Position numbers and translations under genes: made by a program. The notes below the pieces were generated by a model. That model searched no databases, was not told the origin of the DNA, and saw only the letters and a list, made by a program, of their open reading frames with translations. From the NCBI GenBank assembly GCA_020746105.1, contig CM036639.1, positions 2,681,501 to 2,745,500 of the forward strand: a stretch of 64,000 bases of DNA. The letters run 5' to 3'. This stretch comes from Trogon surrucura (Eukaryota; Chordata; Aves; Trogoniformes; Trogonidae). Below are positions 46,061-56,561 of the stretch, piece after piece; position 1 is the first letter of the stretch; the number at the start of each line of letters is the position of its first letter.

Positions 46061-49029
46061 AGATGTTCAGCAGCAAGGAGGACTAATGTCGCTGGAGCCA
46101 GCAGAGAGATATTGCAACAGGATTAGAGAGTTTGGCACCGTGGTCACGCGGCTCTGATGGGCGTAGTTGTGAAGGTGTGAGTAAACTCCTGCTCCGCGGA
46201 CGAGATCTGTGTTTCTCTAGAGATGCTTCAGCTCTTGGTGGGCTGAGACAAAGAAACAGTTTCTGGGACTGAAGCGGTTATGAAAAAGATAGTTTGAAGG
46301 ACCAAACTGGATTAGGTGTGCCTTTTCGGTTCTGACTCTGAACATCTTACAAGTTTAAATAGGAAAGGCAAAAGGCAGGAAGAGGAAATATAATCTGGAC
46401 TTGTGCTCCTCATCTGTAAAAATCAAGGCACTTTTGGAAAAAAAAACCGAACTGGCAGTGGTTTCTCTCTGCTGCTTGTGAATCGAAAGATGTTTAAGAC
46501 AATGTATGGAAGACTACAAGTGATAACTGACTGCAGTTGTTCCTATTTTGCATTTTAATGAACTGAGGTACGATGGCTCAGCTGATGTTTGGTAACTCAT
46601 TAAGCTACACTAACAAGATCAAGTGCCAGCATGCCCACGTCCCCTTAAATGCAGTGAAGTTCACCTGGGACCCTTAGTGCCATCAGCAAGTTCATGGGAG
46701 CTGGGGTCAAATAATAAAATGCCCTGAGCGTGGTCTGCCCTGATGGCTGGGCTGGACCGAGTGCCGGAGCTTTGTGAGAGCTGGGTGCTGCGGAGACCTG
46801 CTCACCTTGCTGGAGGGCAGGGAGCACAGCGTGAACCTTGACTCCTTGGACTTACCCAGGCAAGGCGGTGGTGCTCAGCCAAGCTTTCAGCAGGGAATGG
46901 CCCACCTGCACAAGGGACAGCTGGGACAGGTAAGATAAAGCTGCTCTTGTGCTCGGTTGGGTTGCGAGGTGGGTTTTGCTGGATGAGCATAAGTTCAGCA
47001 GCCCTGGGAACGGAGAAATCTGAGGCTGTGCAACACCAACAGTCCTGCCCTGCTCCGTGGGGATAAGCACAGGCGGGTGTGTGATGGCTGAGGTTGCCTA
47101 AAAACCTGGCTGTGTGTGCTCAGTTGGTTTGTTGGCTGCAAACCCAGCAGGTGAGCCCCCCTTCTCTGCACCTCCTGCTAAAGTTTGGCCCAGTCTGATG
47201 AAAGTGGACACGCACTTCCCCAAGGAAACCACTTTCCAGTGCACACAGGTAAACTGCTCCTGAGCTGAAGCGCCACGTGTGTGCGATGATAATCCTTGCT
47301 TTGATTAGCACAGGGGAGCACCAGAGCTGAGAGCAAGTGTCTGTGGAGCTTGAACTTACCCAGTTGAGTGCTGCACATGTCCATGCCCTCAGCTGCCTCT
47401 GGGTGCTCTGGGGCCCCTTGCCTCTGTCCACGATGCTCTGGCACTTGCAGCACTCACCAGAGCTGGCATCAGCCATCAGGGTGGCACAGAAGGACTGAGG
47501 CTGGAAGATCTCCAGGGAAAAGTTTCAGAGCCAGCTTCATGGTTTTGATGAACGAGCAGATGAAAGGTGAGGGCAGAGACCTGGAGGAGTTCCAGCAGGT
47601 GGGAAGTTCAGCCCTGGAGACCTCTGGTCATTCCCAGGGCTGATGGAAACCACCTGGTACCCTTCAGGCTGCCTGTGGCTGCTCCAGAGCTGCCACCCCC
47701 CAGTGTGGTGCCTCCAGGTGGTAGAAGCAGCTCTTGTGATGCCTTTGCCAGCTGAGGCACCTTTGCAACAGGGGTGTCACTGGCCTGCACCCACGAGTGT
47801 CCCTCCTGGCTCTAGCAATACCGACTGCTGCTTCTTCCCTCTGCTGGACCCTGTCTTTGAACTTGACCAAGTGTCACTGGAGCAGCAGCTCTCGCACAGT
47901 TCTCCTTCCAGCTTCTTTTTGCAAACACTGCCAGAAATGCTTTTACTAAGCAAAAGCAAAGACTGATGTCATCCCAAGTCTCTGCGAGCCAGGGAAGAGA
48001 GCAAAGGCGCAGAGTGCCTGTATCTTAATCCAACTGTGGTTGTTCCTGCTTTCAAGCCCTTATTACCTGCCTAATTCCGCGCTAGGATATTGCTCAGACA
48101 TCTAAGGAGATGCAAGCTGGCAATTTCAACGCGCTCCTAAAAACATCTCCAGCAAAACACCCGCCGGTGCCAAGCCCTTGGCTCCTGGCTCCTTAACCTG
48201 TTTCTACTAAGTAAGGAGATTTCCAGGGCGAGTCTGACTTGGCCCTGCAGGAGCCATCTTTCCTCCTGCCAAGGCTTGGGCTGGAGCGAGCTGCTCCGGA
48301 GCTGTCACTCAGGGAGCAGGAATGCAGGCGAGGCTGCCCTGTGGTTAGAAGGACTCCACCCCAGAGACAGAGGTAGGCGCCCAGGTACCAACACCGGAGA
48401 CTTGGGGCTCATCCAGGGTTGTTGATGACAGGCGCCAGATCTGTTTCTTAACCCTTTGGCTGGCTGCGAGGGTTTGCCCTGTGCTGAGCTGGTGGTTGGA
48501 GTGGGAGCAGCTGGTGGATGGGGCATCTTGAATGGGAAAAGAGGGATCCAGTTCTCCCTCCTGTTTCCTGGGTCTAGGGGATGTTTCCCAGCTGGAGATT
48601 TATGTTTAGGGGAAGGGGTCCCTGTGTTATTTTTGTCCTGGAAGGCTGGAAAACTGTAGTGTGCTAAAGCACGAATCTGTTAATTTTTACTTTTTTTTTC
48701 ACTTGAGGTTTGGGTTTCATGTTGATTGTTCTGCTGAGGTCTCTGTGGAAGGCTCAGGGTCAAAACAAAGATGGTCAGTCTGGGAGTGCTGTCCTTCAGC
48801 AGCGTGTACTTTCTTCCTTGATGAGAGTCCCAGCCCAGGAGTTTTGGAAAGTCTGACCCAGTAAATATTTCCCTGGCTCGGTCGCCCCAGTTTCAGTTGC
48901 ACCTTCCTTGTGATGACAACATCCCGCTGGCCCCGGGTACCCAGGCAGCCCTGGAGAAATCCTGGTGGGGGACAAGGCTGGGGCTGACAGCGTGCAGCTC
49001 CAGATGCTGGGGGGAGCCCTGCTTTAGGG
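46061..49029. other. Unique sequence, no gene seen
   Basis: No recognisable exon or repeat. The 46,480-46,620 part is AT-richer and CNE-like (TTTTGCATTTTAATGAACTG near 46,546). Frames up to 119 codons, including pairs on both strands at 47.1-47.9 kb, have no domain. Confidence 0.5.
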
Positions 49030-49110
49030 CCAGGGGCTGTGCTGTGACCTTGCTGTGCCCAACCCTCACTCTCCATCTCTAAAACGGGGATGGCTTTTAT
49101 CTGTCCTCCT
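49030..49110 (+). mobile_element. MIR / CORE-SINE fragment, sense on +
   Basis: GGGGCTGTGCTGTGACCTTG (49,033) and CTCCATCTCTAAAACGGGGA (49,070) reproduce the central MIR order 'GTGTGACCTTGGGCAAG ... CATCTGTAAAATGGGGAT' in worn form. The fragment is short. Confidence 0.5.
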
Positions 49111-50874
49111 CGGATGCAAAGCTCTCCCCGCTGTCACACCAGTAGAAATCCCCAGCTGGGCCCTGGAGACTCTACTGGTATCCATGTCCCATGGGTTGTT
49201 TTTCACTTGTCGTGTAGCTTCTACGCGCTCAAGTATGTGGAAAGATCAAGCCCACAGATCTCTCCTTGCCAGCAAGTGGAGCAGGTGTCCTGCTCAGTTC
49301 TTCCCCCTGCAGATTTTGGATATTCAGAGAGCTGAATTCCGGGTTTTGACCTGTCTTCCCTCCTTGTTCTTCTTATGTACTTGCCTACCTGCCTTTACTG
49401 CAACGTTTAAATCCGTGCAGCGCAGCTAAAGAGCTGCGATTGGTCTTTGAAGCTGTCGTGTGTGCTCCGAGGTGATGAATGCAGTCTAGACCGTGGCTGT
49501 GTCAGCCCTTCCAAGGCACATTAAAAGCACATCACTGAGAGTTGAAGGGAAAGGTACAGATCTTGCTTCTTCCTTGCTTCTCCCCCGTTCCAAGCTTACG
49601 AGCCACATCCCTAAACGAGCTCGTTCTCCGCTCCCTGGTGACACTCCCCGAGTGCTGAGGAGGTAGCGCAGCAGTTTGTCTCCACGTGGGCTGCGAAGCT
49701 CTTTTCGCTCGTGTTTAGGGAGCATTTTGTAGCCTGTAACAACAAAGTGACACAGAAAGGGGAAATCATGTCGTTAAGGAATTTGTAGCCGTACGTTTGG
49801 GGGCTTGTTTTTATTGGAGAGGCGCTACAGCGTGTCTTAGCCCTGTACTGTACCCTAGAATTCCCTTTGCGGGGTTTTCTCCGTTCCTTGAGACAAAGCA
49901 GTCGTCTCGAGAAGGGATGCCCGTGTCCTGCTTACAGACCCCATTGGCATCCCCCCACCTCGTGCCTGCGGGCAGAGTGGCCTGCAGAGAGTTGCTGACC
50001 TTGAAGAGACACTGAATAGTTGGGGAACGGGCTCCCTGCTCCGGTTTGCAATCGCGTGCTCAAAGCCCCGTGCCCACCTCGCCGACCTCTCCTGACCTCC
50101 CTTGCCCAAGGGTCAATGTCTGCAAGTCAAGAAAGTCCTCTGGAAACAAAGGGGAATTTACCTTTGTGAAATGTGTGACCCTGGGCTCATCCCGGTGTGT
50201 GCTGCCAGGGCACTGGGGCCCCAGTGCGAGCAAGAATGGTTTCCTTGGGGCTGGCCGTGGATGGTGGAGTCCCAGCTCATATGTGGTAACGGTTCTCCTG
50301 CATCTCTGTCCTCTTGGTCAATCATTGCCTTTCGAGTGGTGTCCCAAGGGTGTTCCTCACCTGTTGAACCGCTTCATTTCAAACCCAGGGAAAGCCTTAC
50401 AGAGTAGAGATCCCCCTTTTTTTTTTTCAAATGCAGCTTTAATGACCTTGTGGGTGAGGCTTCCTCAATTCCTAGTGTGGTCATCAAACATGTTATCAGC
50501 CTCTTTATCCCAAAGGACTTATATTGCAATGAAAAAAAGAGAAAACCAAACCCAGCACCAACATTAGAGCAAACCCAGGCTGTTAAAAAAAGCCCTTCGG
50601 GGAGCTCGCAGTCCCAGGGTGGGTTGTTGGGGGGAATTTACCTTCTTGCATCTTGCCTTCCCAGTGCTGACACAAGCACCACTGTGCTCCGAGACCCCAT
50701 GTTGGTTTTAAGGAGGAACAAAAGCTACTGAGCGTGGGTGGGAAGGGTTAACTGGGAGCGAACCAGTGAAGTCTGCGTTCAGTCCAAGATGTTACACTGC
50801 CCAAGGAAACAGCCAGTTTTCGAGCTGGACGAGGCTGGCTCTGTTTGGGTGGGGGTTTTGAGCAGAGCTGCTGC
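49111..50874. other. Unique sequence, no gene seen
   Basis: No recognisable exon. A T-run lies near 50,418-50,429. The 173-codon frame at 50,046-50,567 crosses that T-run and has no domain features. The 50,440-50,540 part is AT-richer. Confidence 0.5.
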
Positions 50875-51480
50875 CCTCGTTTCCGTGGGCACGTTGGGGT
50901 GACCCTGGCTCGGGACCCCGCCAGCCGGTTGGGGTGGGTGTGTGGTAACTCCTGCAACTCGCGGCGCGACCGGCTCCATGGGCTCGGCCGCAAACCCTCG
51001 TCCCGGGGTGATGTCACGGAGGACATCGCAATGTCGTCTCACGCCGCAACACGCTTCTGCTGACACAGCTTGACGTCACGTGGGCACCGCGATCTGTTGG
51101 GCACAACCGGGGCTGAACGCTCTGCCCTTGGCTGGAAGCTCTGTGTCAGCCGTGCCGATGCCCTGCCAGCCCGCGTCCGCACCGGCAGCACCTTCCAGCT
51201 CGCCTGGTGCTGACGCGCCGCTTTGAGAGCTGCCCGATGACTTGCGCTGCTGCCGCGGTTCGGGTTTCTGTTTTATCCTCGCCACCTGGAAACTCCGTCG
51301 AGGGTTTAGTCCTGGGTTTGGCTGGAGGACGGAGCCAGGGCAGCTGAGTTTGCTCGATGGGAGCTTGTTGGATCGCCGCGGGTTCTGCAGGCAGGAGTTT
51401 CGCTCAGGCCGAGTGATTCCTTGTGCAGAGAGCCCAGCCTGCTGCCTTCCGGCATCCCTTGCCTGGCGGCGGGTCTGATC
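50875..51480. promoter_or_regulatory. CpG island with overlapping CRE and E-box
   Basis: I count about 39 CpG in ~360 bases from 50,941 to 51,300, and the density continues more weakly to about 51,480. At 51,071-51,082 lies TGACGTCACGTG, a perfect CRE palindrome TGACGTCA overlapping the E-box CACGTG; a second GATGTCACGG lies near 51,010. CRE/E-box sites in CpG islands are typical of housekeeping-type promoters bound by CREB/ATF and bHLH-ZIP factors. No exon is recognisable next to it; the 167-codon antisense frame is compositional. Confidence 0.45.
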
Positions 51481-53199
51481 GCGGGCAACACATTGGCTGA
51501 TCCTTCTGGGAGCAGCAGCAGCAGCAACATGGCACCCAACGGTGCAGAGCTGCTGTCTGTCTGCTGTTGCATGCAACACCAGAGCTGGTTACTCTATCAC
51601 GACTCCTAGCTTACAAGTCCGAGGGGGGGGCCTTGTTCTTTATTAAAGATCATGCTGAATCAAGCAGAACTGGGAGTGAGGAGATCTCCGGGGGTCATTG
51701 ACTCACATCAAAGGATTCCTCAGAGAGCCCTGACTGTCTGTGTCAATAGCACTCAGTCATTCTTCAGGGCGAAGAGCCTCTCTCAGCTCCCATCCGGACT
51801 TTCTGTGCAGCCCCAGGACCTGGTACTGTGTCCTTGTCAACAGCAGTTGGATGGGCGACTCCTCTCTCCCTGCTAGAACCCACTGGTGGGAGCCTCCCAG
51901 TGCCTACGGCTGCTGTTGGGTGCCTTTGTCCTGCTCAGATACTCACAGGGAGCTCTTTCTCCTCTCTGCGCTCTTTCATTTTGTTCCATTTCTTGATCTC
52001 GACAACAAGCAGGCTATTCATCCCAGGGGAGGTCAGCTCCAGACCACCTACAAACTCGGCATCTGCAGGAGTGACCACGTCTCACCGGCCTTCTCCTGTC
52101 ATCAGGGACACCGTAACGTCACCTTGGGCATCCTCTCCTCTGGCTCCCTTGTGCTGTGCAGAGCTGAACACCAGCTGCAGCCCCCCTGGGTTGCCAGGGG
52201 CAATAATTAAGACACCAGTGTTTCACTCTTCCAGTTGACTTTACTGGCTGTTGGGTTTGGTTTTTGTCTGGTACACTGGAAAGGGTTCAGCTGATTCTTT
52301 GTTCGCTTGCCTTGTGCTGGCAGGTCCACCAGCACTTTCTGCCCATATCTCAAGTTCCCCCAGGTCTGGGAGCTGTTGTCTGCCTTGGTCCTGTGCCCCA
52401 ACGTAGCTTCAACCACCGTGGCTCAGCCATCCTGTTGTCCTCAGGTGCTTTCAGGATCCCAATCACTGCATTCCCTCATGGTCCCTCATTTTTGCAATTT
52501 TTTTGGGGGGGAGAGGGGTGTGTGAGGAACTTCTGCCTCCCTGTGTGGGCCGTGAGGATGTACCAGCCTGCTTGGAGCTAGCTTGGGGCTCATTGTGTGG
52601 TGTAGACTTGTCTTGCATCTAATTAGAAGCTCATTTCTCCCCTTCTTGCCTGTCACTCACTCCTCTCTTCCCCTTCTGCCTGCAGAAGCAGTGCTCAGCC
52701 CAGAATGCTGAGGGAGAACAGGCTCCAGGGCTGGTTTCCTCGGTCATTTTAGGTCTTGAGTGTAACCTGTAGGCTAAGTCTGACCAGGGTTTGCAGAGGG
52801 CCAAGCGAAACTTACCCACTAATCCCTCAGAGGAGGTAGTTGGGCATTAAAGGCCTCGCACCAAGGAAACGAGGGAGTCAAATGAGTGGCTGTCCCTTTC
52901 TTTTAGGAGGTGGAGAAACTCAAATGCGGATGGGCTTGCCCCAACAGAGCCTCCGTTGACCCCACGTTCCCCGAGAGCTGAGCCCAGGGTCACTCATCTC
53001 TCTTGCTGCCATCGCTGGGCGATTCCTCATCCGTGTAAAGGGAATGAGAATGGTCCTCGGTGGTGTGTAACACCGTGATGTTGTCAGAGAAACCCGTGCT
53101 CTGCAGGTAATTAAGATTTGGCTGTCACTGCCTTAGACATAAGAGCGTGTGCTTTGCACACTAGGAAGGGATTTTTTTTCTTTCCTTGGGTGGTGTCAT
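51481..53199. other. Unique sequence, no gene seen
   Basis: A (CAG)n-like short run (GCAGCAGCAGCAGC) lies near 51,513. No coding exon is recognisable; overlapping + frames of 136 and 156 codons at 51.7-52.2 kb share DNA in different registers and show no domain. Confidence 0.5.
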
Positions 53200-53335
53200 G
53201 ACCTGGGATTATTTAAAAATTATTGTGTATCTGATTATTATTGCTCGTATAATGTTGCGGGTAATTATCTACCAATAATTATCATGCTGAATAATTTCAG
53301 AAAGAGTCTATTTAACATAAACATTTAGAAAGCTA
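53200..53335. promoter_or_regulatory. AT-rich block resembling a conserved non-coding element
   Basis: ATTTAAAAATTATTGTG, TCTGATTATTATTGCTCG, GGGTAATTATCTACCAATAA and GCTGAATAATTTCAG form a dense A/T-rich block with homeodomain-like cores. It sits right before a MIR head. The role is inferred. Confidence 0.33.
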
Positions 53336-53364
53336 CACGCTGTGGATACGAGAGAGCCCAAGGG
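53336..53364. other. Short spacer
   Basis: Unique sequence between the AT-rich block and the MIR head. Confidence 0.4.
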
Positions 53365-53405
53365 CTCAGGGCTGCTGGGTTTTATTCCCAGCTTCGCCGC
53401 TGCTC
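53365..53405 (+). mobile_element. MIR head fragment, sense on +
   Basis: GGGCTGCTGGGTTTTATTCC (53,370) and CAGCTTCGCCGCTGCTCT resemble the 'CTGGGTTCTATTCCCGGCTCTGCCACT' part of MIR near the tRNA-like head. It is a short match, so moderate doubt remains. Confidence 0.38.
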
Positions 53406-53799
53406 TTCTCGGCGGCCGTGGCACTCGACAGATGTGGCTTCTGCAAACAACCTGACTTTAGGGGGAGGGAGTTTTGCTCTCCACCATCAAATAAGCCAAA
53501 ATTATATTGCCAGGATCGTAAGAAGCTCGGATGATGTTTCACTGCCCCGATAACATGTGAAGCATCCCAGAGGTTCGGGTCTGGGGGGGTTGGCTGCTTC
53601 CTTATAATAATCCAACGTTGGAAAACGCAACTCAAAGTCCCTTGTTTCAAAATCAGCTTTATTGTATCGTTTCCTTTTCAACCTCCCAGCCTAACAGAGC
53701 GCTTCAAGAACGTGCAAAAGCTGATGCTGAAGCCCTGTGAAAAGCTTACGCAGGGATGTATTTGTGTGTTTGAAGCTGGGCAAAGAGCTTGTCTGACAG
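53406..53799. other. Unique sequence, no gene seen
   Basis: No recognisable feature. An antisense AATAAA (TTTATT on +) lies near 53,660 without other transcript evidence. Confidence 0.45.
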
Positions 53800-53822
53800 A
53801 AAAAAAAAAAAAAAAAAAAAAA
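53800..53822. repeat. Poly(A) tract, 23 A
   Basis: The longest homopolymer in the window. No AATAAA lies just upstream and no flanking target-site duplication is visible, so a processed pseudogene is not supported. Confidence 0.97.
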
Positions 53823-53929
53823 TCAAGGATGAAACAGTCACCAGAAAATTGATAGACATGCCTGGAAATGCCTTTAACCCTCATTTACTGCAGGGCTTGT
53901 GGTTTGAAAAGCCCGGAGTCTCATTTTTG

Positions 53930-54340
53930 ACTCTTTGGTCCCCGCTAAAATTACAGAGGTGGGGAGAAACCGCCCCACGAACCGTGTAGGCTCCGGCAAA
54001 CGAGCCCAGAGGACAGGGCTTCGTTCCTGGGCCCGCCGCGCAAATTAAAAGCAGGTTCCGAGCTCGCGTTTGCGCTCGCTCCGGCGTCGATCGCGGGGGG
54101 CCGAGGGGAGGAACGCGCCGGGGGTGTCCCCAGAGCCCACGCTGACGTGCCAGCCTCCGCTTCCCCGGCCCTGCCCTGCCCCAGCTCCTGTGGGTGTGGA
54201 GCCCCAGTTCTTTTATCGCGGGGACTGATTATCGTTTCACCGGCACCGAAATAACTCCCCGGAGACGATGCGTGGAGCCAGACTTCAAAGCTCTTGGGAG
54301 TCCCGGCCTCCTGAGGTGCCACCACGGTGCGGAGCTGGGG
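53930..54340. promoter_or_regulatory. CpG island-like block
   Basis: About 40 CpG in ~400 G+C-rich bases, densest at 54,061-54,120 (13 CpG in 60 bases, for example CGGCGTCGATCGCGG). No clear first exon or TATA is present. The 268-codon antisense frame (53,951-54,757) coincides with it; it shows no recognisable domain and overlaps 134- and 84-codon frames in other registers. It could mark an unannotated promoter. Confidence 0.42.
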
Positions 54341-56534
54341 AAAGAGCCCCACGTGTCCCTGTTTGTGCAGAAAAGGAGACTTGCAGAAGGTTGCACAAGG
54401 TGGGGGAGCTGGCGGTAACGTGCAGGTCTGTGGCTTCCCAGCCGTCCTCCAGGCACGTTGCTCATGTGTTGTGGAGGGAGCCTGGTCTTGCTCGACACCA
54501 AAATCCACAGGAGCAGAGGAAAAAGTAGGCGAGAAGCACCATGTGGGGGCGACCCTCGTCTTGGAAGCCGCGTGGGTTTGAAGGGAGACCTTCTGGCTGA
54601 ATATATCCGCGGCCCCCAAGCGCGTGAGACCATGGGGATAGCGGTTGGTGGGGAACAAATCCGTCAGCCTGGTTTTGGGTGGGTTTAACCGTGAGCAGAA
54701 ACGCTCTGGGCTTTGCCACCACGAGGGCTCTTGAGCCACAAAGCGGAGCAAAACCACCGACTCCGAATCGTGAGGACTTACCGGGGTTGGGTCTGTGTGT
54801 GTGTGTGTTATTAAAGACAGGAGAGACCCAGGACGAGCAACATCACAGCTTCACTCTCCACACAAGACACTATTTGAGGTTGCACCCAGCCCACGTGCAA
54901 CCCAAGCCCTTCTCTCCCCAAGCATCTCGGAGCTCTCCTGGTGTCACAGGTACACAGAAATAGCTGCAAAAGGAGCTGTTGCCTTTCCTCCACCCAGAGA
55001 GGAAGGAGGTTTCGGAACAACACGGCTCCCTCGTGGTGGCCTCCCGGGGTGGGGCAGGTTTTAACAATGTGCCAGAATATGTGGCAGTCCTTGGACATGT
55101 TTAATTTCCCATCTTCTCGGCACAGGGAGCGCTCGAATCGCCCTTTAGCGGTTGGGCACGAAAGGGGAAAGATCATTAACATACAAAGGGCTCCTCTTTC
55201 AACACCAGCATTGCGAGCTTTCATGATTTTTAGCTCTGTCTCATCACATTTGTTCTGTGTTGTGCTCGGGTTTGTGTTTTAGGGTTTTTTTTTAAAGAGT
55301 CCTAGTTGTTGGAATCGGGTAAGCACATCAAAATCTCAGCTTTTGTTAAAGGCTCCTGCTCCTCACGAGGCTGCGGAAGAAAATCGCAGCTTCTAAAGAT
55401 GCTACAAGTGGGGATGCGACACGAACGCTGCATCCCTTTAGCTTATTTCTGATTCTTGCCTTATTCAAACAAATCTCTTTGTGAGGGCAAGGGGAACAGG
55501 GAAAGTTGCAGGTTCTGATCACTTCAGGACGGCGCCTGAGCTGCTTTGCTTGCTGCGCCGGAGGATTTCCACTTCGGCATGGTTGGAAATGGGAAATGCT
55601 GTGCTTTTGCCTTTTTCACGTCTTTGCTTTCCCTCTTTCTGTCTCGCTCTCCCGTCCCGATGAATCAGGTCAGCGCTGGGAACACAGACCAGGGCTGGGT
55701 TGGGGAGCTGCTCCCTCCCCCTCTTGGTTCGGGCAGGACAGATGCTTCGCAGAAGAGAACTTCTCTGCCTGTCTCGGTTTCTCTGGTGGGATTTGTTTGT
55801 GGCGATGGGAAATGTTGGGAGCTCGAGTCCCATTTTCTCTTGGCATCGAGGCAACTGGGTTGAAGGTCCTGATGGGCACCCGTTCCACGCTTCCGCTGAA
55901 GATGCGACCCACTTAGGATCAGGTGTTTTGTGGGTATTGCCGAAGCTATTCAGGTTAAACATCTCCATGGGTTCTTAAGACGATGCTGACAATGGGCCTA
56001 AGGGGAAATAGGGCAGGTGCTTGGAGATCTGTGTCACTGTGTTGGCTTGAAACATTCCTAAGTGCAATCCGTGGGGAGATGCCAGAGTGCTGACCCACCG
56101 CCTGCCGCTGCCACGGGCTTCTCCCTCGCTCCTGTTGTCCTTCTCGGCGGCGTAGGAGCCGACTGGCGTGGAGGCACGAAAGGAGAAGAGAGGACGGTGC
56201 TTCCCCCGTAATGTTCAGCTGCGGCCCCGCGAGCCTGACTCACCTCTTCAGGAATCTGGTTTAATCGTTTGTGCAGCTTCTGGAGGGACAGGCAGGAGAC
56301 AGCAGGAGAGCAGAAGCCTTTGAAAAGCCTTGCCTTGAAAGCCTTTGCCTTCCAGGGCGTCCCGTAGTCGGTTGCTCCAGGGCTGCGATGATAAACGACA
56401 CCAGAGTTTGTTCTAATTCCCTGTGGTTTCGCCTCTCGCTGGGCTGTCGAGATCCTTTCAATGTCTGCTGAGAGCCCTCTCCTTCTTGGCAATGAGGGAG
56501 TTGTAACGTTATGTGAGAATCCTCTATTTTTTTC
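54341..56534. other. Unique sequence, no gene seen
   Basis: A (TG)n tract of about seven units lies at 54,794-54,808. No recognisable exon is present; frames of 60-149 codons on both strands overlap without domain signal. Confidence 0.5.
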
Positions 56535-56561
56535 TTTTTTTTTTTTTTTGTTCCCCCCCCC
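56535..56561. repeat. Poly(T) run followed by poly(C) run
   Basis: Fifteen T (56,535-56,549), G, TT, then nine C (56,553-56,561). This is a low-complexity tract. Confidence 0.95.

Noticed and set aside
46504-46530. miR-7-like string TGGAAGACTACAAGTGAT
   Set aside because: It differs from miR-7 (TGGAAGACTAGTGATTTTG) after the first ten bases, and no complementary star arm follows within hairpin distance.
50155-50215. MIR fragment from TGTGTGACCCTGGGCTCATC
   Set aside because: Only one MIR-like phrase, with no neighbouring head or tail landmarks.
53640-53822. Processed pseudogene ending in the 23-A tract
   Set aside because: No AATAAA just upstream on +, no recognisable parent gene and no target-site duplication.
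53951-54757. 268-codon - frame as a protein gene
   Set aside because: It coincides with CpG-rich DNA, overlaps other frames in several registers, and has no recognisable domain or splice context.
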